From NCBI RefSeq assembly GCF_002901705.1, contig NZ_PPPV01000016.1:540907-604906 (forward strand): a DNA stretch of 64,000 nucleotides. The letters run 5' to 3'. Each line of letters starts with the position of its first letter. Position 1 is the stretch's first letter. The stretch comes from Staphylococcus lugdunensis (GTDB lineage Bacteria > Bacillota > Bacilli > Staphylococcales > Staphylococcaceae). Below are positions 55,159-64,000 of this stretch, one piece after another. Position numbers and translations under genes: made by a program. The notes beneath the pieces were generated by a model that was not told where the DNA came from, did no database searches, and was given only the letters and a program-made list of their open reading frames with translations.

Positions 55159-55793
55159 TGAAGGGTTTATTATTAAGCAGTTATTATACATCGAAAAAAT
55201 CATTATTCACATATCTCATCGTTGCTTTGGCCTCAGCTATTATGTTTAGTTTTTTCAATCCAATCATGACATGCTTTTTAGCTATGATTTTCCTTATTTC
55301 ACCGGTCACTGATAATATTAAACATGAAAAAGATTCACGCTGGATGTACTATGTTTCGACTTTACCTACAGGTCGAGCAACTTATGTTAAAAGTTATTTT
55401 GTCTACTATGGAATACTTATCCTGATTGGCCTAATTATGGGTGCTGGCGCATGTTTCATTGTGACGCAAAATATCAATTTAACGCTTATTTCGATACTCG
55501 TTGGGATAGGTGGCTCAGGTACATATGCCATTATGTTCCCTTTAACCTTTAAATTTGGACCGGAAAATTCCAATGTCATTATGATTTCAACATCATTCAT
55601 CGTTATTGGCTTATTTTTCTTCGTGTTCTTTGGATTTGTTATGCCATCGCTAAGTGATAACGGATCATTTGATAGTGTGCTTAGCAATCTAACAACTCTA
55701 TGGGTGCTTATTATATACGGTATAATAGGATGCGCTCTATTAATCCTTTCTTATATTGCATCATTGCAAATATTTAAACGCCAAGAACTATAA
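55158..55793 (+). CDS. ABC-2 type permease
   Basis: A 211-aa membrane protein with six transmembrane segments and a cytoplasmic loop DNIKHEKDSRWMYYVSTLPTGRATYVKSYF, the ABC2_membrane_5 layout of small permeases paired with such ATPases. It is the last gene of the XRE operon and ends at a strong terminator. Confidence 0.85.
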   Translation: MKGLLLSSYYTSKKSLFTYLIVALASAIMFSFFNPIMTCFLAMIFLISPVTDNIKHEKDSRWMYYVSTLPTGRATYVKSYFVYYGILILIGLIMGAGACFIVTQNINLTLISILVGIGGSGTYAIMFPLTFKFGPENSNVIMISTSFIVIGLFFFVFFGFVMPSLSDNGSFDSVLSNLTTLWVLIIYGIIGCALLILSYIASLQIFKRQEL

Positions 55794-55816
55794 CCTTAAA
55801 TTCTTATATTTAACAC

Positions 55817-55863
55817 AAATGAGCTAGAAATCTACTTTTATTCCACAGATTTCTAGCTCATTT
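55817..55863. terminator. Bidirectional terminator
   Basis: AAATGAGCTAGAAATCT pairs perfectly over 17 bp with 55847-55863, with T/A flanks. It ends the ABC operon and, on the minus strand, the ribokinase gene. Confidence 0.92.
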
Positions 55864-55882
55864 TTAAAATTGCGTAGTATCA

Positions 55883-56767
55883 CTACTTAACATCAAATTC
55901 ATCTACGAGATCATTAAAATATGGCATACCACCTTGGGCACCCATACCGGTTACAGCATGGCTTGCTGCTAAATTAGCAAATGTAAGTGCTTGGTCTATA
56001 TCATATCCTTTTTGTAATCCAGCAGCAAACGCGCCGTTAAATGTATCTCCTGCCCCTGTTGTATCTACAACTTGACGCTCAAAACCTGGTATCATCACTT
56101 TTATATTACCATTATGATACACTGCCCCTTGGTGTCCGAGCGTCACAATCAATTTGTTAGGAAATTGTTCAAGAGCAGCATCAATATTAGTACCAAACAT
56201 AGCTGCGCTCTCTGTTTCATTCGGTGTTAAATAGGTTGCTTGGTCAATAACTTCTGCAGTCAAATCTCTATACGGCGCTGGATTTAAAATCGTAATAATA
56301 TCATGTTCTGCACAATATGTAATGACTTCACTGACAGTATCTTCTGGTATTTCTTGTTGCAGCAGCACAATGTCTCCAGCTTTTATATGCTTTAAAGCCG
56401 TGGATACATAGCTTGAAGTCACTTCATTATTCGCTGAGGGTACTACGATAATACTATTATCATTATCACAAAGTGTAATATGTGCCGTTCCTGATGCCGA
56501 ATCAGCAACAGGCTTTACATAATCTACTCGCACCTTATTGCGCTGTAAATTCTCATAAATCTCTTCTCCTAATTGGTCATCTCCAATACGTCCCACCATA
56601 TAAACTTGCTCACCCAGACGTGCAGCAGCTACCGCTTGATTAGCTCCTTTACCACCTGGTGTAGTGAAAAAAGACGCTCCTAATATCGTTTCACCTTTTT
56701 GTGGTACTCGTTTAGTTGAAACAACTAAATCCATAGACATACTGCCTACAACATAAATACGCTTCAT
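55883..56767 (-). CDS. rbsK: Ribokinase-family sugar kinase
   Basis: A 294-aa PfkB-family kinase with the ribokinase hallmarks GGKGANQAVAAARLG (residues 38-52), NPAPYRDL, TPNETE and VDTTGAGDTFNGAFAAGL with catalytic Asp241. It phosphorylates ribose or deoxyribose. It stands alone: no rbsD or transporter is beside it. It differs in many places from the S. aureus RbsK that I recall, so it may be a second kinase of another origin or specificity. Confidence 0.85.
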   Translation of the reverse strand: MKRIYVVGSMSMDLVVSTKRVPQKGETILGASFFTTPGGKGANQAVAAARLGEQVYMVGRIGDDQLGEEIYENLQRNKVRVDYVKPVADSASGTAHITLCDNDNSIIVVPSANNEVTSSYVSTALKHIKAGDIVLLQQEIPEDTVSEVITYCAEHDIITILNPAPYRDLTAEVIDQATYLTPNETESAAMFGTNIDAALEQFPNKLIVTLGHQGAVYHNGNIKVMIPGFERQVVDTTGAGDTFNGAFAAGLQKGYDIDQALTFANLAASHAVTGMGAQGGMPYFNDLVDEFDVK

Positions 56768-56889
56768 CTATGTTTCCTCCCTGTTGTCTTATTATGATTT
56801 AAAACCAAATATCTTTTTAAAATTAAACCAATATACACACAGCCATTTACTTTGTTAATCAGTAAAAACTCACGTAAAAAAGCAGGTAC

Positions 56890-57294
56890 TCAACGCAACC
56901 CACCCCGTATAATTGCGTTGAATTCGAGATAAGATTTTAAACAAGTTAGCATGTATACCCAACCTTCAGTTTTGTCTAACATCATCTGGACATCTTGTTC
57001 ATGGTAAGGATACTCGCGAACACTGACAATTGTCCCTTCTGCACTTGATTCAAAACATATCTCGCCTTGATATGTTCCCCATTGGAATTTGATTTGTTCA
57101 TTAGGTATTGTTTCTTTTATAAAAATTTCCGTAGTAGCATCATATTCTTTGTATTGTAACTGAATCGTTTTCCCCGTTTCCCAACGTTCTGAGCTTGATG
57201 AAAACCAAAATCTTCCAATTTTCGCTGGGTCAACAAAGGCCTCATATGCTTTATCTGGTTCAACATTAATTTGCATCTTTGCATTTAATTCCAT
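56890..57294 (-). CDS. SRPBCC/AHSA1-family protein
   Basis: A 134-aa START-fold protein (ELNAKMQINVEPDKAYEAFVDPAKIGRFWFSSSSERWETG, later GWVYMLTCLKSYLEFN). AGGAGG lies nine bases before the ATG at 57294; the frame from 57324 overlaps the VOC gene. It is coupled to the VOC protein by position (about 13 bp). Function unknown; AHSA1-like proteins bind small hydrophobic ligands or partner proteins. Confidence 0.82.
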   Translation of the reverse strand: MELNAKMQINVEPDKAYEAFVDPAKIGRFWFSSSSERWETGKTIQLQYKEYDATTEIFIKETIPNEQIKFQWGTYQGEICFESSAEGTIVSVREYPYHEQDVQMMLDKTEGWVYMLTCLKSYLEFNAIIRGGLR

Positions 57295-57307
57295 GTCAAC
57301 GATCCTC

Positions 57308-57862
57308 CTATGGTGTTGTATCATCTTTCTGGTTCAAATCTATAGGTTCAGGCGTAAACAATGTTGCTTCGCTATCTTTAGGATAGTAAAATCCTTGAGG
57401 AACTGTTTGCAATTCTAATAAACTTCCCCATGGCGTTTGAATATATACAGTTTGATTTCCTGGTGTATCCTCATAGCGCGTATTCGCATGTGGCTCTGAC
57501 AAAGGAATGCCACCTGCTTTCTTTACTTTTTCTAAAGCTGCAGGAAAGTCGTCTACATAAAATGAAATATGCGTATAACCCATATCTTGTAATGTAATCG
57601 CCGATGCTTGCGATGCATCTTTAAATTCAAACATTTCAATGTTAGGACCGTGACCAAAGACCATCATACGTTTTTTTATAATCTTAGCTCCCTTTTCAAT
57701 ACCTAATACACGTTCAACAAATTGTCCTGCACGTGGTTCATCTGTTAATTTTTGACTATCATAAGCGATTTTACCATCTAATGCCGTTTGAAAAAATGTC
57801 GTCGCTTGTTCTATATCGGGTACGGTTAAGCCAATATGATTAATTCCTCTTGTTACAGCCAT
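57308..57862 (-). CDS. VOC/glyoxalase-family dioxygenase-like protein
   Basis: A 184-aa protein with the vicinal-oxygen-chelate fold: GINHIGLTVPDIEQATTFFQTAL, YTHISFYVDDFPAALEKVKKAGG and TVYIQTPWGSLLELQ. The His and Glu residues in those blocks are the usual metal ligands. I take the ATG at 57862 (MAVTRG), since AAGAGAG leaves no space for the one at 57874. It starts a pair with the SRPBCC gene. It may be a glyoxalase or a resistance-type dioxygenase. Confidence 0.82.
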   Translation of the reverse strand: MAVTRGINHIGLTVPDIEQATTFFQTALDGKIAYDSQKLTDEPRAGQFVERVLGIEKGAKIIKKRMMVFGHGPNIEMFEFKDASQASAITLQDMGYTHISFYVDDFPAALEKVKKAGGIPLSEPHANTRYEDTPGNQTVYIQTPWGSLLELQTVPQGFYYPKDSEATLFTPEPIDLNQKDDTTP

Positions 57863-58023
57863 GATTTTATTCATCTCTCTTTATCTCATTTTCATTTACT
57901 TTACCTATTTACCCTAATCATCATCACTGCTATCACAGTCTTATCTTCTTGCAGCTATTGACAACAGAAATTTGATGCTACCATCTATTCCTGCTTATGT
58001 TTAAAACGTACCTGCTGTTTAAT

Positions 58024-59001
58024 TTATTGAAATTGGTAACTGTTATGCGCTTTGGCAAATCCATTCACTGTGTAAATCATCGAACCGCCTTCTGAGTTGT
58101 TTTCAATATCATTTGTACAAATGAGTAATTGATTTGTCCCTGGAATAAATTGAGGGTGCGTGGAACGCAGCATTTTCCCTTCATCACGACCGGGCATTAG
58201 AATTTGACCAATTGGATAGCCACGGCGATTAAACACAAGTACACGACCTTGGCCATACATGGCTACATATAAATTATCGTCACTGTCAATGCAACATGAA
58301 TCCGGTCCTTCATGCCCAGTAAAATAGTATGGAATTGTCGCGCCAAACGATGCAATCGTCACACCATCATCTTCAAGCTGTATACGATGCAATCGATTTG
58401 TTGTAGTTTCTGTCACCCATAAAATTTTCTCATCCGTACTTAATGCAATTCCATTGGCTACTGAAATATTTTGAATGACAGGTGTGACGGTTTGAAAATC
58501 AGGTGAAACATAATAAACACCACCTTGTGGCTGTGTAGAGTATCCTCTAAAATCTGTAAAATAGAATCCACCTTTACTATCGAAAACCATATCATCTATA
58601 CAATAATCATTACCAATATCCGAAATAATATCTTCAAAGTGTTGACCGTGTGCATCCGTCGCAAAGATGCCACCTGTTGTCTTAAAGTCCCCTAAATAAC
58701 ACGTGAACAAACGGCCATCCTTATGAATTTTTACTGCTGCGGGATTAACTTTAGGCGCTTGAAAAGCCGTACTTAATTTTTTCTTGGCAACATCAACTTT
58801 AAATACTCGCCCACCAAAAACTTCACACAAATATAAATCACCTTGCTGATCAAAAATCAAACCTTCTAACTGTAAGCCATCATCCGAAACTTTTAACCAA
58901 GGTTCCGCCGTTACCGTTTGTAAATCAGCCTCAGAAATAATCGGTACAGCGCTTTTAGAGGCACCAATGTATTTTAATGTAGGAAGTGCTTGTTCACACA
59001 T
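58024..59001 (-). CDS. drp35: Drp35-type calcium-dependent lactonase
   Basis: A 325-aa six-bladed beta-propeller of the SMP-30/gluconolactonase family, the length of S. aureus Drp35 (324). Marks are [65 protein letters not shown] and [23 protein letters not shown], with the metal-binding Glu, Asn and Asp. In S. aureus it hydrolyses lactones and is induced by cell-wall antibiotics. It is a single gene, facing trhO. Confidence 0.92.
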   Translation of the reverse strand: MCEQALPTLKYIGASKSAVPIISEADLQTVTAEPWLKVSDDGLQLEGLIFDQQGDLYLCEVFGGRVFKVDVAKKKLSTAFQAPKVNPAAVKIHKDGRLFTCYLGDFKTTGGIFATDAHGQHFEDIISDIGNDYCIDDMVFDSKGGFYFTDFRGYSTQPQGGVYYVSPDFQTVTPVIQNISVANGIALSTDEKILWVTETTTNRLHRIQLEDDGVTIASFGATIPYYFTGHEGPDSCCIDSDDNLYVAMYGQGRVLVFNRRGYPIGQILMPGRDEGKMLRSTHPQFIPGTNQLLICTNDIENNSEGGSMIYTVNGFAKAHNSYQFQ

Positions 59002-59231
59002 GATTTATTCTCCTTTACATCGCAATTTATAGCTCTATCATATTATATGTGACCGTTTTCATCAAAAAAATATCATTCTCCATATCCGTCTGTTGATGTA
59101 TTTGCGGCTTAATCTATTGAATAATGAATCATATTTGATAAAATATAGTAATGTCTTTTTTAAGAAAATTTGATTATTGTCATTTACTACATTTAACGAT
59201 ATAACTTTTAGAATAAGGAGAATCACAAATT

Positions 59232-60194
59232 ATGGATTATAATGTACTGCTATATTACAAATATACAACCATTGATGACCCTGAAACATTTGCAGCTGAG
59301 CACTTAGCATTCTGTAAAGCAAACAACTTAAAAGGTAGAATCTTAGTTTCTACTGAAGGTATTAATGGTACGTTATCAGGTACGAAAGAAGATACAGAAA
59401 ACTATATGGCACATATGTATGCAGACGAACGTTTTGCAGATATGACGTTTAAAATTGATGAAGCTGAAGGGCATACTTTCAAAAAAATGCATGTGCGACC
59501 TCGTAATGAAATTGTTGCGTTAGGTTTAGAAGATGATGTAGATCCTCGTGTAACAACTGGTAAATATTACTCACCAAGCGAATTCAAAAAAGCTTTGGAA
59601 GATGATGAAACAATTATTTTGGATGCTCGTAATGATTATGAATTCGATTTAGGGCACTTCCGTGGTGCAATTCGTCCAGATATTACACGTTTCAGAGATT
59701 TACCAAATTGGATTCGTAAAAACAAAGATCAATTAGAAGGTAAAAACATCGTAACATATTGTACTGGCGGTATTCGTTGCGAAAAATTCTCTGGTTGGCT
59801 AGTCAAAGAGGGCTTTGAAAACGTAGGTCAATTACATGGTGGTATCGCAACTTACGGTAAAGACCCTGAAACAAAAGGTGCATATTGGGACGGTAAAATG
59901 TACGTCTTCGATGAACGTATCAGTGTTGATATCAATCAAATTGAAAAGACCGTTATTGGCAAAGAACATTTCGACGGTACGCCTTGCGAACGGTATATCA
60001 ACTGTGCCAACCCTGAATGTAATAAACAAATTCTGGTTTCCGAGGAAAATGAAGCAAAATATCTTGGCGCTTGTTCTTATGACTGTGCTAAACATGAGCG
60101 CAATCGTTATGTTGCTAAACAAAATATTAGTGATGAAGCATGGAAACATCGTTTAGAAAATTTTAAAGATGTGCCAGAACGCGCACATGCTTAA
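59232..60194 (+). CDS. trhO: TrhO, tRNA uridine-34 hydroxylase (rhodanese domain)
   Basis: A 320-aa protein of the TrhO/YceA (UPF0176) family that hydroxylates U34 of tRNA. The N-terminal ferredoxin-like part has [16 protein letters not shown]. The rhodanese domain (about 110-210) has [18 protein letters not shown] and the active Cys177 in [15 protein letters not shown]-terminal Cys-rich region ([28 protein letters not shown]) may bind zinc. AAGGAG lies about ten bases before the ATG. Confidence 0.92.
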   Translation: MDYNVLLYYKYTTIDDPETFAAEHLAFCKANNLKGRILVSTEGINGTLSGTKEDTENYMAHMYADERFADMTFKIDEAEGHTFKKMHVRPRNEIVALGLEDDVDPRVTTGKYYSPSEFKKALEDDETIILDARNDYEFDLGHFRGAIRPDITRFRDLPNWIRKNKDQLEGKNIVTYCTGGIRCEKFSGWLVKEGFENVGQLHGGIATYGKDPETKGAYWDGKMYVFDERISVDINQIEKTVIGKEHFDGTPCERYINCANPECNKQILVSEENEAKYLGACSYDCAKHERNRYVAKQNISDEAWKHRLENFKDVPERAHA

Positions 60195-60203
60195 TTGCAA
60201 TTC

Positions 60204-60250
60204 AAAAGAAGGACTCGAAAGATGCTATTTGCGTCTCGAGTCCTTCTTTT
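60204..60250. terminator. Bidirectional terminator
   Basis: AAAAGAAGGACTCGA pairs with TCGAGTCCTTCTTTT between trhO and the convergent ulaA gene. Confidence 0.92.
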
Positions 60251-60255
60251 ATTAA

Positions 60256-61617
60256 TTATGATTGCTGTTGTTCATATTTCTTATCTGCTTTTCCTTTTAA
60301 GAAGATAGCGCCTGCTGCCAAAATGACTATAAAGATGACAGAACCTATAATACCTGCATACTTAACGATATTACCAAAGATAATACCTACAGCTAAGAAG
60401 TCTGTATCTGAAAATGTTGTTGTCGCTAAACCTAAGTCTCCCAAGAAAGGGATAAATAATAATGGCAAGAACGTAATTAATATACCATTCAAGGCCGCAC
60501 CAGCAACAGCACCTTTAATACCGCCTCGAGCATTACCAAAGACAGCAGATGTTGCACCTAGGAAAAAGTGTGCAACAACACCTGGTAATATGACAATGCC
60601 TCCCGTGAAAAATAGAATGAACATGCCAATTACCCCGGTAATAAAACTAACAAAGAATCCTATTAGCACAGCATTTTGTGCATATGGAAAGACAATTGGA
60701 CAATCCAATGCTGGTTTAGAGCTCGGTACTAGTTTTTCCGAAATACCCTTAAACGCCGGAACAATTTCAGCTAAAATTAAACGTACCCCTGTTAAGATAA
60801 TAAAAACACCTGCCGCAAAGGTCACACCTTGAATAACTGAAAAGACTATAAAGTTTTGTCCTTGGCTAATATGATCATGCACATAACCTACACCGGCAAA
60901 TAGACAAGCAATCAAGTATAGCAGTGCCATGGTAATAGAAATACTAATTGTACTTTCTCGTAAAAAACTTAATCCTTTAGGAAATTTAATTTCTTCCGTA
61001 GATTTAGATTTCCCTTTAAATAGTTTACCAACCTCACCCGCTACCCAGTAACTGATTGTTCCAAAATGACCTAATGCAACTTGATCATTTCCAGTTATTT
61101 TACGCATAGTAGGTTGTGCTAACGTTGGTAATATGGACATTAATAAGCCTAGTAACACAGCACCAATTGTTACAGTTAAATAACCTTTAATATGACCGAC
61201 TGTCAATAAAATGGCTAAAAAGGCAGCCATATAAAAGGTATGATGTCCTGTTAAGAAAATATATTTTAAATTTGATATGCGTGCAATCACAATATTAATT
61301 AACATACCAAATACCATGATTAACGCAGCTGTTGTCCCATAGTCCTTTAATGCTAATGAAATAATTGCTTCGTTGTTTGGCACGACACCTTGAACACCAA
61401 ATGCATGTTGGAATATTTTTCCAAAAGGTTCTAATGAATTAGACACAACGCCTGCACCGGCACTTAAAATAAGAAAGCCTAACATTGTTTTAATGGTACC
61501 TGTTGTAATCGCTGTGGCTGATTTTTTCTGTACTAACAAACCAATTAACGCAATCAATGCAACTAGAATCGCAGGTTGACTTAAAATATCAACAATAAAA
61601 TCTAATATGGCATGCAT
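60256..61617 (-). CDS. ulaA: UlaA-type PTS IIC component (ascorbate family)
   Basis: A 453-aa membrane transporter with about eleven segments of the SgaT/UlaA family. It starts HAILDFIVDILSQPAILVALIALIGLL and has GFLILSAGAGVVSNSLEPFGKIF, LTGHHTFYMAAFLA and LGHFGTISYWVAGEVGK, all typical of UlaA. It takes up ascorbate or a similar sugar acid with phosphorylation by the IIA and IIB genes just upstream. It is the last gene of the operon. The catabolic ula enzymes are not in view. Confidence 0.92.
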   Translation of the reverse strand: MHAILDFIVDILSQPAILVALIALIGLLVQKKSATAITTGTIKTMLGFLILSAGAGVVSNSLEPFGKIFQHAFGVQGVVPNNEAIISLALKDYGTTAALIMVFGMLINIVIARISNLKYIFLTGHHTFYMAAFLAILLTVGHIKGYLTVTIGAVLLGLLMSILPTLAQPTMRKITGNDQVALGHFGTISYWVAGEVGKLFKGKSKSTEEIKFPKGLSFLRESTISISITMALLYLIACLFAGVGYVHDHISQGQNFIVFSVIQGVTFAAGVFIILTGVRLILAEIVPAFKGISEKLVPSSKPALDCPIVFPYAQNAVLIGFFVSFITGVIGMFILFFTGGIVILPGVVAHFFLGATSAVFGNARGGIKGAVAGAALNGILITFLPLLFIPFLGDLGLATTTFSDTDFLAVGIIFGNIVKYAGIIGSVIFIVILAAGAIFLKGKADKKYEQQQS

Positions 61618-61631
61618 GTGCGTCGCCTCCT

Positions 61632-61916
61632 TTAAATCATATTTAATGCTTGTAATTTTTGTTGTAATTTTTGTTGCAATTCTTCTTTATCTAAAATATT
61701 ATCTAGCACTAAGACGTCTCCCAAGCGCTGTGCATTTTCTGCTAAATCGCGTCCACAAATAAATAAATCTGCCATTTCGGGACTTGCAGTCATAATATCA
61801 CTATGCTCTACTTCGATATCTGCTGGTGCAGCTAAATTTTTCAGTGCTTCTTGTGCATTCATTTCTACCATAAAACTACTACCTAAACCATGTCCGCATA
61901 CGACTAAAATTTTCAT
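61632..61916 (-). CDS. ulaB: PTS IIB component (ascorbate family)
   Basis: A 94-aa protein starting MKILVVCGHGLGSSFMVEM, in which Cys7 is the phosphorylated residue. The fold and length are those of the lactose/ascorbate-type IIB. Its start shares a base with the IIA stop at 61916, so the two are coupled. Confidence 0.92.
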   Translation of the reverse strand: MKILVVCGHGLGSSFMVEMNAQEALKNLAAPADIEVEHSDIMTASPEMADLFICGRDLAENAQRLGDVLVLDNILDKEELQQKLQQKLQALNMI

Positions 61917-62362
61917 TATTCATCCGTCTCCTTTAATAAATTTAAAATTTCTGCTTTGTCTTGAGTTGCTAATAATTGTTGAACTGTATCTTTATCACCT
62001 AACACGCTGGCCAAATCTTGTAATACTGTAAGATGTGACTGCCCATCTACTGCGCTAAGCACAAACACTAATGATGCATAATGTCCTTCCTCCGAAAAGT
62101 TAACATGTTCCTTTAATTTAAGTAAGCTTAACCCTACCTCATTCACGTCACCATTTGGTCTAGCATGGGCGATGGCTATTTCGGGCGCAATGACAATATA
62201 TGGTCCAAATTCATTGACACTATTAATCATGGCATCTACATAACCTTCATTGATAACATTTGCATTTATGAGTGGCTGTGCCGCTTCATGAATGGCAGTT
62301 GACCAGTCTGTGGTAGATGTTTTGACTACTACTTTATCTTCTGTCAATAAATCTAATGTCAC
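61916..62362 (-). CDS. ulaC: PTS IIA component (ascorbate/mannitol-fructose family)
   Basis: A 148-aa IIA protein; GPYIVIAPEIAIAHARPNGD contains the phosphorylated His66. It carries phosphate from HPr to UlaB. It lies between the BglG-type regulator and ulaB. The regulator has its own IIA-like domain with a related motif. Confidence 0.9.
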   Translation of the reverse strand: MTLDLLTEDKVVVKTSTTDWSTAIHEAAQPLINANVINEGYVDAMINSVNEFGPYIVIAPEIAIAHARPNGDVNEVGLSLLKLKEHVNFSEEGHYASLVFVLSAVDGQSHLTVLQDLASVLGDKDTVQQLLATQDKAEILNLLKETDE

Positions 62363-62377
62363 CTTGCATTCCTCCTC

Positions 62378-64000
62378 TCAATCTAAATCGTCGATAAATC
62401 TATGAACAACTTCAAGTTGCCCATCTAAAATATGTTGCCTGTCTTTGTCATTCGTAATCAGTGCACTAAGTTGCCCAAGTGCAGTGAGATGAAAAGTAGG
62501 ATTTTTTGTTGCCAATACAATAACAATATGCACTGGGTCATAATGTTGATGTCCAAAACGCACGCCATGCTCAAAGTAACACATTGAAAATCCTGCATCT
62601 TGAAGCACATGTGCCGTGCCTGCATGAACCAATGCAATATGTGGACTAATCACCATATATGGCCCAAATTTTTCTAACTGTGCAATCATCTCTTCAACAT
62701 AGTCCTGCGCTACAATACCATCTTGTATTAATGCCGTTGTTGCATGTGCGATGGCTTCATTGCGCTGCATATGCTGTTGACACTTTTGAATGCGATGAAT
62801 TGGCAACAACTGTCGTAACGTATAACCCTCTTGGTCAAGACGTTGCACCTTTTGTTCACGATGCGTATTGACGATGTGGTTTAATTTTTCTCTTGCCGCT
62901 AAGCTAAGAAAAGGATCAACAATAATAACGGGAATCTGTGTTGCCTCACATGGAACTGTTGAAACGATGTAATCTATGCCCCGTGCTAACAATTGACTTT
63001 CATCAATTTGATATATCGAGTAAGCATCTAAAATATCAAATTCTGGATAAACATTGCGCAGCTTATTTTTTAATAATTGTGATGTGCCAATGCCTGAACC
63101 ACACAATAGTACAACTTTAATTTGATCTTGATGCTGGGCAATACGTTCAATACTTGACGCGAAATGAATCACGATAAAGGCAAGTTCATCTACCGTAAAT
63201 GTAATATCATAGGTCTGTTCTAACAACGTAATTTGGCTCTCAATGATTCCAACAAGCTGATGATATTGTTGATAAATCTCTTCTTGCAATGGATTTTGTT
63301 GACTCATTCGATATTTAAGTCGATGAAGCGCTGGTTTCATATGAAGCAATAAGTTATCAAATAACTTGTCATCCTTATGCATGTCAATGCCTATTTCAGC
63401 ACTGACTTGATAAATAAAACGTCGCAACACAGTTTCTAAACCTTCTTGCGTCCCCCGCATTTCTGCATTTGTCGAAACTTTTGACCCTAATAAATGCAGC
63501 GTGATAAAAATTGCTTCTGAATCTGGAAATTTAATATTAAATTGTCCTTCTAAGTTGTCTTTTAACTGTGATGCAATTTGAAACTGATACGTTTGTTTCA
63601 ATGTTTCAGCTTGTTCGCTTGGCACATCAAATGAAAACTTTCCCTTTAGCCTATGAATAGCGATAAGCACATGATATATCAATCCATCAATCGCACTTTG
63701 TACAAGATGATAATCCATTTGTGTCAATGTATGAATCACGGTGTTTCTCACTTTAGTCAATTCTTCATCCGTAAATATATCTAATGTGATGAATGGCGAC
63801 ATTGTTTTAAAATATACTTGAATTCTGTTAGCGTAGGCACTGCGGTAAGCTTCTTCATCCCCTGTAATCATAAAACCTTTATTTTTAATATAGGCTAATT
63901 CGAGTTGATATTGTGTTAACCAATGCTGAATCGCTTTCAAATCATTGACAATCGTTCGTCGTGATACAGCCATTGCTTGTGCCAAATCACTTGAAGTCAA
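62378..64000 (-). CDS. BglG-type PTS-controlled transcription regulator, N-terminus cut by the window edge
   Basis: At least 540 residues. Helix-turn-helix start (SSDLAQAMAVSRRTIVNDLKAI), two PRD domains (about 80-290; HVLIAIHRLKG, FITLHLLGSK, FIVIHFASSIERIA with conserved His), a IIB-like domain (VVLLCGSGIGTSQLLKNKL with Cys) and a C-terminal IIA-like domain (VISPHIALVHAGTAHVLQDAG). Such regulators switch PTS operons on by His and Cys phosphorylation. It is read together with ulaCBA. The true start is right of the window. Confidence 0.9.
   Translation of the reverse strand: MTSSDLAQAMAVSRRTIVNDLKAIQHWLTQYQLELAYIKNKGFMITGDEEAYRSAYANRIQVYFKTMSPFITLDIFTDEELTKVRNTVIHTLTQMDYHLVQSAIDGLIYHVLIAIHRLKGKFSFDVPSEQAETLKQTYQFQIASQLKDNLEGQFNIKFPDSEAIFITLHLLGSKVSTNAEMRGTQEGLETVLRRFIYQVSAEIGIDMHKDDKLFDNLLLHMKPALHRLKYRMSQQNPLQEEIYQQYHQLVGIIESQITLLEQTYDITFTVDELAFIVIHFASSIERIAQHQDQIKVVLLCGSGIGTSQLLKNKLRNVYPEFDILDAYSIYQIDESQLLARGIDYIVSTVPCEATQIPVIIVDPFLSLAAREKLNHIVNTHREQKVQRLDQEGYTLRQLLPIHRIQKCQQHMQRNEAIAHATTALIQDGIVAQDYVEEMIAQLEKFGPYMVISPHIALVHAGTAHVLQDAGFSMCYFEHGVRFGHQHYDPVHIVIVLATKNPTFHLTALGQLSALITNDKDRQHILDGQLEVVHRFIDDLD

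Noticed and set aside
59832..60156. Frames on both strands inside trhO
   Set aside because: Overlap a well-supported gene with conserved active-site residues.
1..64000. CRISPR array, tRNA, rRNA, insertion sequence or prophage
   Set aside because: I saw no spacer-repeat pattern, no tRNA-like cloverleaf, no transposase or integrase. The only long tandem repeats are inside the adhesin gene.

Overview
The window is AT-rich chromosomal DNA from a Staphylococcus. Evidence: a YSIRK-type surface protein, the BraRS-BraDE bacitracin/nisin system, alkaline phosphatase PhoB, a complete cap5/cap8-type capsule operon, the carboxylesterase FphF, arginine deiminase, IsaB, SasF, a glucosaminidase-CHAP cell-wall hydrolase and Drp35. 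The proteins are clearly related to S. aureus proteins but visibly divergent, and gene order differs from what I remember of S. aureus. A species near the S. aureus complex (for example S. simiae) is my guess, not something the window proves.

Layout. 1-4276 (minus): the N-terminal part of a giant repeat adhesin with a one-base frameshift near its start; its C-terminus lies beyond the left edge. 4930-7305 (plus): a TPP riboswitch with terminator controls a short-chain dehydrogenase and an NtaA/SnaA/DszA-family flavin monooxygenase; this is the most unusual unit here. 7402-14145 (minus): three DUF4064 membrane proteins, then braE, braD, braS, braR and a small membrane protein. 14263-15812 (plus): a Pho-box-like repeat and phoB. 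15998-32753 (minus): a 16-gene capsule operon, capA to capP, with its promoter upstream of capA.

32863-43255: an unannotated 33-aa membrane peptide, a frameshifted azoreductase, a poly-gamma-glutamate-hydrolase-like protein next to a CapA/PgsA-like protein, fphF, a lone arcA without other arc genes, a YolD-like gene under a LexA-type box, a 5'-truncated isaB, a secreted Gln/Asn-rich protein and a YhgE/Pip membrane protein. 43427-48139: the wall hydrolase and SasF, which share a palindrome upstream. 48343-51154: a small membrane protein, a luciferase-like oxidoreductase with a DoxX-like partner, and an NmrA-like protein. 51155-52324 is a stretch of about 1.2 kb without a gene, except for small-RNA-like signals at its right end.

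52325-64000: a DUF4870 protein, a small basic protein, an autoregulated XRE-DUF3169-ABC transporter operon, a ribokinase, an SRPBCC/VOC pair, drp35, trhO, and an ascorbate-type PTS operon (ulaABC) with its BglG-type regulator cut by the right edge.

The window is dominated by cell-envelope functions: adhesins, capsule, wall hydrolase, antimicrobial peptide defence and lactonase. It also shows decay: two single-base frameshifts, a truncated isaB, an eroded paralogue tail and a lone arcA.
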